From NCBI GenBank assembly GCA_023621975.1, contig JAMOAC010000330.1, positions 1 to 5,295 on the forward strand: DNA of 5,295 nucleotides, written 5' to 3'. The position numbers and the translations under genes are program-made. Shown here piece after piece: positions 1 through 5,104 of the stretch (its first letter is position 1; the number at the start of each line of letters is the position of its first letter). The notes below the pieces were generated by a model. That model saw only the letters and a program-made list of their open reading frames with translations, was not told where the DNA came from and made no database searches. This DNA is from Bacillota bacterium (GTDB taxonomy: Bacteria; Bacillota_A; Clostridia; Acetivibrionales; DUMB01).

Positions 1-108
1 AATATGTTTGAATATATGGTGAATTACAAAAAACCAATTATAAAACAGGATTTCAGCATGTTTGTAACTCCCACTGCCAGACTTTTCCACACACTTTGTA
101 AAAATTAA
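1..108 (+). CDS. Possible C-terminal end of an unidentified upstream gene (partial, 5' end outside window)
   Basis: Frame 1 is open from the first base to a TAA at 106-108, giving 35 residues that end in a tail with F-x-T-L-C-K-N. The codons have a fairly protein-like look, with mixed third positions and several GAT, TTC, ACT and GCC codons. The bases immediately after the stop turn very AT-rich and carry a promoter, as expected after a gene end. No family is recognisable from so short a tail. A frame this long can arise by chance in AT-rich DNA, and a minus-strand frame is also open over most of the same bases, so this is only a candidate. If real, the gene runs in the same direction as the ROK gene. 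Confidence 0.25.
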   Translation, partial: NMFEYMVNYKKPIIKQDFSMFVTPTARLFHTLCKN

Positions 109-121
109 TTACTAAATAGGA

Positions 122-150
122 TTGACAACATAGTAAACAAATTATACAAT
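122..150 (+). promoter_or_regulatory. Sigma-A-type promoter upstream of the ROK gene
   Basis: A perfect TTGACA (122-127) is separated by 17 bases from TACAAT (145-150, five of six matches to TATAAT). Transcription would begin near 157, leaving a leader of about 240 bases before the ROK start codon. A weaker second candidate closer to the gene is TTGATT (294-299) with TATGTA (317-322), also 17 bases apart. The first is clearly the better match. Use in vivo is inferred. Confidence 0.6.
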
Positions 151-161
151 ATTATTGTCGA

Positions 162-175
162 CGTAAACGATTAAC
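162..175. promoter_or_regulatory. cre/LacI-operator-like imperfect palindrome at the expected transcription start
   Basis: The 14 bases CGTAAACGATTAAC are built around a central CG with TAA and TTA flanks, resembling LacI/CcpA-family operators. Against the cre consensus TGWNANCGNTNWCA I count three mismatches (positions 1, 13 and 14). The site begins about 12 bases after the -10 box, where a bound repressor would block initiation or early elongation. The location supports it more than the match does. It could be chance. Confidence 0.3.
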
Positions 176-237
176 TTGTTCAAATTGCACAACTTCTTGA
201 GGTGGCATACTGTAAATAAAATTTTATTGATAACATT

Positions 238-285
238 TTCTTACTTTTAAGTATGATTTAGTAAGAGTTTTTTACTTAATAAGAA
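238..285 (+). promoter_or_regulatory. Leader with overlapping inverted repeats and a T-run (possible attenuator or ROK operator)
   Basis: CTTACT (240-245) can pair with AGTAAG (260-265), and the stem is followed two bases later by T6 (268-273), the layout of a weak intrinsic terminator. AGTAA (260-264) can instead pair with TTACT (272-276), which would exclude the first stem. TACTT-TT-AAGTA (242-253) is a third, tight palindrome in the same stretch, and TTCTTA (238-243) matches TAAGAA (280-285). The stems are short and AT-rich, so RNA stability is modest. As DNA, repeated TACTT/AAGTA half sites would also suit a dimeric repressor such as the downstream ROK protein. Confidence 0.3.
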
Positions 286-395
286 TTTGTCGTTTGATTT
301 GAATAGAAGTTATCGTTATGTAATTTATGTCAATGCCTCATGTTATTGCTTCTATGTTGCGCATAAAATTAAGTATAGGGGTACTATTGTAAATT

Positions 396-1544
396 ATGAA
401 TCATCAGGATATGAATGACATTAACAAATTCATAATTCTAAAGCAAATAGCAACGCAGGGCCCTGTTTCGCGTATTGAACTTACAAAGCGGACAGCTCTT
501 AGCAAAATGACTGTTACCGCTATTGTAAATGAATTTATTTCCAAAGGTGTTGTGCATGAATGTGGAGAATCACAGTCCTCAAGAGGAAGAAGGCCAATAC
601 TGCTGGAAATTGTTCCTAATTCAATGCTTACGCTTGGTATTTCGATCGGGAGGGATTTTCTACAGGCAGGTATTATAAATTTAAGGGGAGAAATTATTCA
701 GTCTGAAACTCTGTCCATGGCTCCAATACGAAGCGGTGACGCACTACTGAAAAGTATATTTAGCCTTTGCGACCACCTGATAAAAAACAAGTTGAGTGAA
801 AACATTATTGGTATTGGTGTTTCATCTGTTGGGCCGCTTTCTTTAGGTACTATTCTTAATCCTCCTGACTTTAACGACTTGCGCAACATTCCTGTAACTT
901 CTGAACTTAGCAAACGTTATGGATTGCCGGTATACATGCAAAATGACATGCATGTGGCTGCACTTGCAGAAGTCTACTTCGGAAACGTACAGGAACTCAA
1001 CAATTTCATCTATATAGGCATATCCTCCGGTATAGGAGGTGGCATTATAATAAATAAAAAGCTGTACACAGGCATTTCAGGGCTTGCAGGCGTTATAGGC
1101 CATTGTATCGTAGAGCACAACGGAATTTATTGCGAATGCGGGCGAAGGGGTTGCCTTGAGAAATACAGCAGTACCAGGGCAACACTTCAGTGGGCAAAAG
1201 AAAACGGTGCGGCAGAGAATATAACCTGGTGGGATCTGACGGAAGGCGCCGTAAACGGAAATGAATTATACATACGAGCTATTGACCGAATGACCGAATA
1301 TCTTGTAACTGCAATTATAAATTTTCAATCCGCCTTTGACATCGGCTCCTTTATAATAGGCGGTGATTTATACCTGTGTAAAGACATGGTAGTTGACATT
1401 TTAAAAAAGAAGTTGAAAAAACAGCATTCGATTTGGGACCAGCAAAATGAGATAACTGTAATACCCTCATCTTTTTCCGGCAGTGCTTCATTTATCGGAA
1501 CAGCTGCACTGGTTATGGAAAACAGCATGGAACCAATGTCTTAA
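396..1544 (+). CDS. ROK-family transcriptional regulator (NagC/XylR-like repressor)
   Basis: Predicted cytoplasmic sugar-responsive repressor of 382 residues, a normal length for DNA-binding ROK proteins. An N-terminal winged helix-turn-helix spans about residues 9-70, with the typical G-P-V-S-R-x-E-L and L-S-K-x-T-V-T segments. The ROK domain follows: N-D at 193-194, G-I-G-G-G at 212-216, G-H at 235-236, and the zinc-type C-x-C-G-x-x-G-C-L-E at 246-255 with Cys 246, 248 and 253. Two kinase-type positions are altered. The usual Asp of the phosphate loop is Ser83 (G-I-S-I-G), and the Glu of the G-E-x-G-H sugar motif is Val233 (A-G-V-I-G-H). This points to a regulator without sugar kinase activity. 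The ATG at 396 is preceded by an in-frame TAA at 390-392, so the frame cannot start further upstream. The AGGGG at 377-381 is a weak, distant ribosome site, and Met6 is a less likely alternative. It lies directly upstream of the ABC importer, which it probably controls. The inducer is unknown. Confidence 0.93.
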   Translation: MNHQDMNDINKFIILKQIATQGPVSRIELTKRTALSKMTVTAIVNEFISKGVVHECGESQSSRGRRPILLEIVPNSMLTLGISIGRDFLQAGIINLRGEIIQSETLSMAPIRSGDALLKSIFSLCDHLIKNKLSENIIGIGVSSVGPLSLGTILNPPDFNDLRNIPVTSELSKRYGLPVYMQNDMHVAALAEVYFGNVQELNNFIYIGISSGIGGGIIINKKLYTGISGLAGVIGHCIVEHNGIYCECGRRGCLEKYSSTRATLQWAKENGAAENITWWDLTEGAVNGNELYIRAIDRMTEYLVTAIINFQSAFDIGSFIIGGDLYLCKDMVVDILKKKLKKQHSIWDQQNEITVIPSSFSGSASFIGTAALVMENSMEPMS

Positions 1545-1545
1545 A

Positions 1546-1562
1546 TCCTGCTTTTTGCAGGA
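1546..1562 (+). other. Small hairpin immediately after the ROK stop codon
   Basis: TCCTGC (1546-1551) and GCAGGA (1557-1562) form a 6-bp stem with a T5 loop, two bases after the TAA. No T-run follows on the plus strand, so it is not a convincing terminator. It may only slow or partly stop readthrough. The right arm overlaps the possible -35 of the next promoter. Confidence 0.35.
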
Positions 1563-1584
1563 ATAAAATAAAATATTATATACT
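1555..1584 (+). promoter_or_regulatory. Possible promoter for the binding-protein gene
   Basis: TATACT (1579-1584) is a good -10 within an AT-rich stretch. The best -35 is a poor TTGCAG (1555-1560) at 18 bases, lying in the small hairpin after the ROK gene. A weak -35 would fit a regulated promoter or no promoter at all, in which case the transporter is read through from the ROK promoter. Nothing else in 1585-1660 resembles a -10/-35 pair. Confidence 0.3.
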
Positions 1585-1662
1585 AATGCGAAGGGAAGTG
1601 AAAAAGTCAGGAGTATTGCAGTAATTCAACAATTGAGTAAGAAACACACAAAAAAAACAAAA

Positions 1663-1668
1663 AAGGAG
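1663..1668 (+). promoter_or_regulatory. Ribosome binding site that sets the start of the binding protein
   Basis: AAGGAG at 1663-1668 lies 11 bases before the ATG at 1680. The longer in-frame GTG at 1668 overlaps the ribosome site itself and cannot be the start. An out-of-frame ATG at 1675 sits at a better distance (6 bases), but it encodes only Met-Ile-stop, and its TGA overlaps the true ATG. Confidence 0.75.
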
Positions 1669-1679
1669 TGGGCAATGAT

Positions 1680-2999
1680 ATGAAAAAATTCGCAAAATTT
1701 GTGGTACTGGTGTTAACTTTATCGCTCTTATTATCATTTGTTGCATGCGGTAAATCATCTGACCAGAAAGATACCTCAGGAAGCAAAACATCAGACGAAA
1801 CATCATCAAGCGACAGCACCTCTGATAAGAAATCAGGCGAAAAAGTAACTTTAACTGTTTGGGGAGACCCAGACAATCAGGCGGTATTGGAAGAAGCATT
1901 CAAACTTATCAATGAAGCATTTGAGAAAAAATATCCCAACATCAAACTTGATTATCAATTTTCAGGTAGCTTCGACGCATTAAATGTTGCTGTTCAGTCT
2001 AATTCACTTCCTGATTTGTTCTGGGTACAAGGTAACAAATCAACCAAAATGGCTGAAATGGCAAGAAACGGTTATCTGCTTAATCTCGACAAGTATAATC
2101 TTGACACCAGCAGATTCCCTCAAGGATGTATAGATTATGCAACGGTAGACGGTTCACTTTACTGTTCTATCCCTGCATTCCTTGATTATGTTACAATTTA
2201 TTACAATAAAGATATTTTTGGCAAATATGGTCTTTCTGTACCAGAAACATGGGATGACTTAGTCAATGTTTGTGAAACCCTTAAGCAAAACGGAGAAATA
2301 CCGATAGCATTAGGTGGAAAAGGCGATTGGGACCGCTACTGGTTCATCCAGATAACTGCACCTGTATTCTATAATGATCTGCTCGGTGAACTCCAAAACG
2401 GCAATTTTGATGTAGATTATGCTCCTATGGCCAAAGGATTTAATGTTTTCCGTGAATTCGTAGAAAAAGGATACTTCGGCTCTGACGTTGTAGCTACTGA
2501 CGGTGCCGGTGCACAGCTTGCATTCACAAATGGTAAAACTGCAATGATAATTGACGGTACATGGAACAACAGCATTTACGAATCAACCGGTATGAATATT
2601 GGCCGTTTCGCTATCCCCGACAATAACGGGAAGCGTTATTCACAGAGCGGATTCAGCAACTTCCTGACTTATGCAGCTTCCTCAAAGACAAAATACCCGG
2701 ACGAAGCATTTAAATACATTGAGTTCTTAAGCAGCCTGGAAGCTCAGCAGATTATGCATGACAAGGTTGGAGGAATACCGGTAGTTGACGATATAAAGGT
2801 TGCCAGTGAAGCAATAGGCGAAATGGCAGACTTTGATATCATCGGTTACAATGTATACCACGTATTGTCTGCAGTAGCCAACGAAAACAGCAAGCCTCAG
2901 GAAATCCTGATCAGTGACATATGTCCTAAGGTAATGATGGGTCAAATGACAGGCGAACAGGCTGCTGAAGCAATAAAGAATGAAATAGCAAAGAGATAA
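1680..2999 (+). CDS. Carbohydrate ABC transporter substrate-binding lipoprotein (CUT1 family)
   Basis: Extracellular sugar-binding lipoprotein of 439 residues, typical of family 1 solute-binding proteins (SBP_bac_1). The start is the ATG at 1680, giving M-K-K followed by a hydrophobic signal (residues 7-22) and a lipobox F-V-A-C with Cys23 as the likely lipidated residue. A Ser/Thr/Asp/Lys-rich flexible linker (24-56) tethers the folded domain to the membrane. Family hallmarks then appear in order: V-T-L-T-V-W (56-61), L-P-D-L-F-W (110-115), I-Y-Y-N-K-D-I-F (173-180), P-E-T-W-D-D-L (188-194), G-D-W-D-R-Y-W (215-221), F-x-N-G-K-T-A-M-I-I-D-G-T-W (282-295) and a C-terminal G-x-M-T-G-E-Q-A-A (421-429). 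Aromatic residues such as Trp61, Trp217 and Trp295 are plausible sugar-stacking positions, inferred from the family. The substrate cannot be assigned, though mono- or oligosaccharides are most likely. It is the first gene of the importer, 142 bases ahead of the permeases. Confidence 0.95.
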   Translation: MKKFAKFVVLVLTLSLLLSFVACGKSSDQKDTSGSKTSDETSSSDSTSDKKSGEKVTLTVWGDPDNQAVLEEAFKLINEAFEKKYPNIKLDYQFSGSFDALNVAVQSNSLPDLFWVQGNKSTKMAEMARNGYLLNLDKYNLDTSRFPQGCIDYATVDGSLYCSIPAFLDYVTIYYNKDIFGKYGLSVPETWDDLVNVCETLKQNGEIPIALGGKGDWDRYWFIQITAPVFYNDLLGELQNGNFDVDYAPMAKGFNVFREFVEKGYFGSDVVATDGAGAQLAFTNGKTAMIIDGTWNNSIYESTGMNIGRFAIPDNNGKRYSQSGFSNFLTYAASSKTKYPDEAFKYIEFLSSLEAQQIMHDKVGGIPVVDDIKVASEAIGEMADFDIIGYNVYHVLSAVANENSKPQEILISDICPKVMMGQMTGEQAAEAIKNEIAKR

Positions 3000-3046
3000 A
3001 TAAAAAATTATCGTATTTAATTTAAAATGCTATTTTGTTAATTGTA

Positions 3047-3080
3047 TAAAGATGCTCCTTATGCATAAGGAGCATCTTTA
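3047..3080 (+). other. Perfect 34-base palindrome between the binding protein and permease genes
   Basis: TAAAGATGCTCCTTATG (3047-3063) is followed directly by its exact reverse complement (3064-3080), giving a stem of about 15 bp with a 4-base loop in RNA. Only a short TTTA follows, so termination would be partial at best. In sugar ABC operons such as malEFG, structures after the binding-protein gene protect its mRNA and lower permease expression. The same role is inferred here. A bound protein acting on the DNA palindrome is an alternative. Confidence 0.7.
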
Positions 3081-3110
3081 GTAATAACATAAAACTGGAA
3101 AAATTTTTTA

Positions 3111-3134
3111 CCTCGTAGTCTCATACGAAGGAGG
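3111..3134 (+). promoter_or_regulatory. Strong ribosome site of permease 1 partly held in a small hairpin
   Basis: GGAGG at 3130-3134, seven bases before the TTG at 3142, fixes that TTG as the start codon. CCTCGTA (3111-3117) can pair with TACGA (3124-3128) and, across one bulged A, with the GG at 3130-3131, which are the first bases of the ribosome site. The stem could lower initiation on permease 1. The pairing is visible in the sequence, but any effect is inferred. Confidence 0.45.
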
Positions 3135-3141
3135 AGTAAAA

Positions 3142-4065
3142 TTGATTGCTTTTTTAAAGAAAAGGCCGTTTATTTTTTTCCTGCTGCCTGGCTTTATATT
3201 GTACACAATTTTTGTTATTTATCCAATTTTCGCTGCAATAAATATCAGCTTTTATGAATGGAACGGAATAGGCGAGAAAGTCTTTGTCGGCCTGGGCAAC
3301 TATATTGAACTGTTTACAAACCCCGAACTGTTATCGCAAATGGTCAACGCACTTAAAAACAGCTTGACGCTGTTTGTGCTGACGGTAATATTGCAAATAC
3401 CAATACAGATTATAATGGCATACATGATATATATAAAATCGAGAGGAAGCAATTACTTCCAGGTTGCTATATTTTCTCCCCAGTTTATTTCAACTCCTGT
3501 TATAGTCTTTCTCTTTACACTGATTTTCGACGGAAATATAGGACTTTTTAACAGGATACTGGAGTTGATAGGGCTGGGACACCTTACCAGGTCATGGCTT
3601 GGTATTCCTGAACTCGGTATTTATATTGTATGGATAATGATCACCTGGGCCGGAATCGGAGTCGGTATGGTGTACTTTATCGGTGCCATGAAAATGATAC
3701 CTTATGATGAAATTGAAAGTGCCTACCTGGAAGGAGCCGGGGTATGGAGAAGGCTTTTTTACATTGTAATACCCCACATAAAAAATACCATCCTTAACCT
3801 GGTACTGGCAGCTTATATTTTTGGCATGACCATTTTCGACTTCAGCTATATCCTGGGCGGTATTACAGGAGGTATAAACCGTAATGTTGACGTAATGTCG
3901 CTGTTCTTCTACAGAATGGCATTTGGAGACCAGAACCCACTGGGCGGAAGAGTTAATGAAAATTCAATGGGAATGGGAACAACTATTGCGGTGGTACTGT
4001 TCCTGATGCTGTTTATAGTATCGATATTCCAGATTTCGTTGATGTATCGGAAGGAGGAAGATTAA
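3142..4065 (+). CDS. Sugar ABC transporter permease, MalF/UgpA type
   Basis: Integral membrane subunit of 307 residues of the CUT1 importer, forming half of the translocation channel with the next gene product. About six membrane segments are visible, near residues 10-30, 73-97, 106-128, 157-182, 215-238 and 280-301. The cytoplasmic EAA loop that docks the ATPase reads E-S-A-Y-L-E-G-A (192-199) and ends at Pro211. A conserved G-G-I-T-G-G (239-244) and an F-Y-R-M-A-F segment (256-261) follow, as in sugar permeases of this family (BPD_transp_1). It starts with TTG; the GGAGG seven bases upstream supports this. Its last codons (K-E-E-D) double as the ribosome site of the following gene, which begins three bases after its stop, so the two permeases are probably translated together in matched amounts. 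Substrate not determinable. Confidence 0.94.
   Translation: MIAFLKKRPFIFFLLPGFILYTIFVIYPIFAAINISFYEWNGIGEKVFVGLGNYIELFTNPELLSQMVNALKNSLTLFVLTVILQIPIQIIMAYMIYIKSRGSNYFQVAIFSPQFISTPVIVFLFTLIFDGNIGLFNRILELIGLGHLTRSWLGIPELGIYIVWIMITWAGIGVGMVYFIGAMKMIPYDEIESAYLEGAGVWRRLFYIVIPHIKNTILNLVLAAYIFGMTIFDFSYILGGITGGINRNVDVMSLFFYRMAFGDQNPLGGRVNENSMGMGTTIAVVLFLMLFIVSIFQISLMYRKEED
4051..4057 (+). promoter_or_regulatory. Ribosome binding site of permease 2 inside the end of permease 1
   Basis: AAGGAGG lies within the last codons of permease 1, 11 bases before the ATG at 4069. Ribosomes finishing permease 1 would sit over this site, which suggests translational coupling. Confidence 0.7.
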
Positions 4066-4068
4066 TTC

Positions 4069-4896
4069 ATGAACAAGCACCATGGAGTTGTAGCAGGGAT
4101 TGTAAAAGCTTTATTATGGGTATACAGCTCTTTTGCAGTTTTCATCCTTTGCTACATAACATACAATTCATTCAGGCCAAAAAACGAAATTTTGACCAAT
4201 ACCCTTGGAGTTCCGAAGAAATTTACTTTGGATAATTATAAAAAGCTGCTGGTTAATGATAAATTCCTCAGTTTCTTTCTTAACAGTGTAATCATACTTG
4301 TAGCAAGCCTGATTCTTATAGTTTTAATATCTTCTTTGACGTCATACGGAATTGCCCGTTATAATTTCAAATTTAAAAAAGCATTCCGTGTATATTTCCT
4401 TATTGGACTGATGTTCCCTGCACAGCTGGGAATTGTGCCTATATTTCTGCTTATGAGCAAACTTAACCTTGTAGATAGCTTATTGTCTGTTATCATAGTA
4501 TCGTCAGCCGGTATTTCAATGCCTGTGTTTATGCTGTCCAACTTCTTCGAAAAACTTCCAGAGGAAATATATGAAGCGGCAAAAATAGACGGCGCAAACG
4601 AATGGACAACTTTCTACAAAATTATGTTCCCGATGGCAAGCCCTGTAGTGTTTGCCGTATGTATAACGGTTTCAGTGTCGATATGGAATCAATTCTTCCT
4701 GCCCCTTATCTTCCTGACGAGCGAGCAGAACAAAACCGTACCGTTAATAATCATGAAATATACCAATAAACTCTTTTTAACTGTTGATTCAGCCATGGCT
4801 GTATCGGTGCTTTCAACCGTGCCAATACTGATACTGTTTATTATATTCTCAAACAGAATTATCGAAGGTGTAACTGCCGGAGCAGTAAAAGGTTAA
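4069..4896 (+). CDS. Sugar ABC transporter permease, MalG/UgpE type
   Basis: Second membrane subunit of the CUT1 importer, 275 residues, the usual length. Membrane segments are visible near residues 11-32, 70-94, 107-130, 137-158, 188-210 and 243-262. The EAA loop is a near-consensus E-A-A-K-I-D-G-A (169-176) ending with F-P at 187-188, which is the contact site for the ATPase. Other family marks are T-L-D-N-Y near residue 53, the F-L-N-S segment (70-73) and the C-terminal G-V-T-A-G-A-V-K-G, almost identical to the ending of many MalG-like permeases. It begins three bases after the stop of permease 1. No ATPase or glycoside hydrolase gene follows on this strand, so the importer must use a nucleotide-binding subunit encoded elsewhere, as is common for Firmicute sugar importers served by a shared MsmX/MsmK-type ATPase. 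Confidence 0.95.
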   Translation: MNKHHGVVAGIVKALLWVYSSFAVFILCYITYNSFRPKNEILTNTLGVPKKFTLDNYKKLLVNDKFLSFFLNSVIILVASLILIVLISSLTSYGIARYNFKFKKAFRVYFLIGLMFPAQLGIVPIFLLMSKLNLVDSLLSVIIVSSAGISMPVFMLSNFFEKLPEEIYEAAKIDGANEWTTFYKIMFPMASPVVFAVCITVSVSIWNQFFLPLIFLTSEQNKTVPLIIMKYTNKLFLTVDSAMAVSVLSTVPILILFIIFSNRIIEGVTAGAVKG

Positions 4897-4898
4897 TT

Positions 4899-4997
4899 TC
4901 AATTAAAGGCCGATATTCACTTGCAATAGATATTGCAGATGTTTTTGCTGATAAATTTTTTGGCTACCCTCCTAACGATACTGTCAGCCTCAATTGA
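4899..4997 (+). pseudogene. Coding-like relic after permease 2 (unidentified)
   Basis: One plus-strand frame, different from that of permease 2, reads I-K-G-R-Y-S-L-A-I-D-I-A-D-V-F then A-D-K-F-F-G-Y-P-P-N-D-T-V-S-L-N before TGA at 4995-4997. The stretch 4923-4994 has strongly gene-like codons (GCA, GAT, GTT, GCT, AAC, ACT, GTC, AGC). There is no start codon or ribosome site in this frame after the permease. It therefore looks like the remains of a gene whose front was lost. The product is not recognised. Chance is a serious alternative, because the piece is short. Confidence 0.2.
4922..4937. repeat. Short inverted repeat
   Basis: TGCAATA (4922-4928) and TATTGCA (4931-4937) form an exact inverted repeat with a 2-base centre, 25 bases after the permease 2 stop. 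A T5 run follows at 4942-4946. As RNA it would be a 6-bp stem with a 4-base loop, a weak terminator candidate at most. Confidence 0.3.
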
Positions 4998-5018
4998 CCG
5001 CCCATCAATTAGCTGACA
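4982..5018. repeat. Nested inverted repeat with internal loop
   Basis: TGTCAGC (4982-4988) pairs with GCTGACA (5012-5018). Inside it, AATTGA (4992-4997) pairs with TCAATT (5005-5010) around the 7-base loop CCGCCCA. The two stems are separated by an asymmetric internal loop (CTC against A). No T-run follows on either strand, so it is not a standard terminator. Its role is unknown. Confidence 0.4.
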
Positions 5019-5031
5019 ACACTTGATAAAT

Positions 5032-5074
5032 ATAAATATAGCCTCAACACATTCAGTGTTGAGGCTATATTTAT
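5032..5074. terminator. Strong 19-bp hairpin, probable bidirectional terminator
   Basis: Bases 5032-5050 and 5056-5074 are exact reverse complements around the loop ATTCA. The core of the stem is GCCTCAACAC/GTGTTGAGGC, flanked on both sides by A/T-rich sequence, so that either transcript ends the core with TATATTTAT-type sequence. It lies between two convergent genes, 31 bases after the minus-strand stop and 135 bases after the permease stop, the expected place for a shared terminator. The U-tract is interrupted by A residues, so efficiency is uncertain. Confidence 0.75.
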
Positions 5075-5104
5075 GATATTCTTTAGTGCTGTCAAACCAC
5101 TTGA

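Noticed and set aside
215..228. Fourteen-base palindrome AATAAAATTTTATT in the ROK leader.
   Set aside because: Made only of A and T in very AT-rich DNA, so likely chance.
328..333. TTGACA on the minus strand ahead of the ROK gene, as a divergent promoter.
   Set aside because: No acceptable -10 at 16-18 bases, and no minus-strand gene lies upstream within the window.
354..392. Twelve-codon ORF (ATG at 354, TAA at 390-392), in frame with and just ahead of the ROK start.
   Set aside because: No ribosome site precedes it and the peptide is unremarkable; kept only as evidence that the ROK frame cannot extend upstream.
1586..1624. Twelve-codon ORF in front of the binding-protein gene.
   Set aside because: No ribosome site ahead of the ATG, and it overlaps or precedes the transcription start predicted from the nearby -10.
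1668..1679. Longer binding-protein start at GTG 1668.
   Set aside because: The GTG overlaps the AAGGAG ribosome site, and the extra four residues precede a typical M-K-K lipoprotein signal.
4968..4973. AGGAGG on the minus strand, like a ribosome binding site.
   Set aside because: No ATG, GTG or TTG with a meaningful frame follows at a workable distance.
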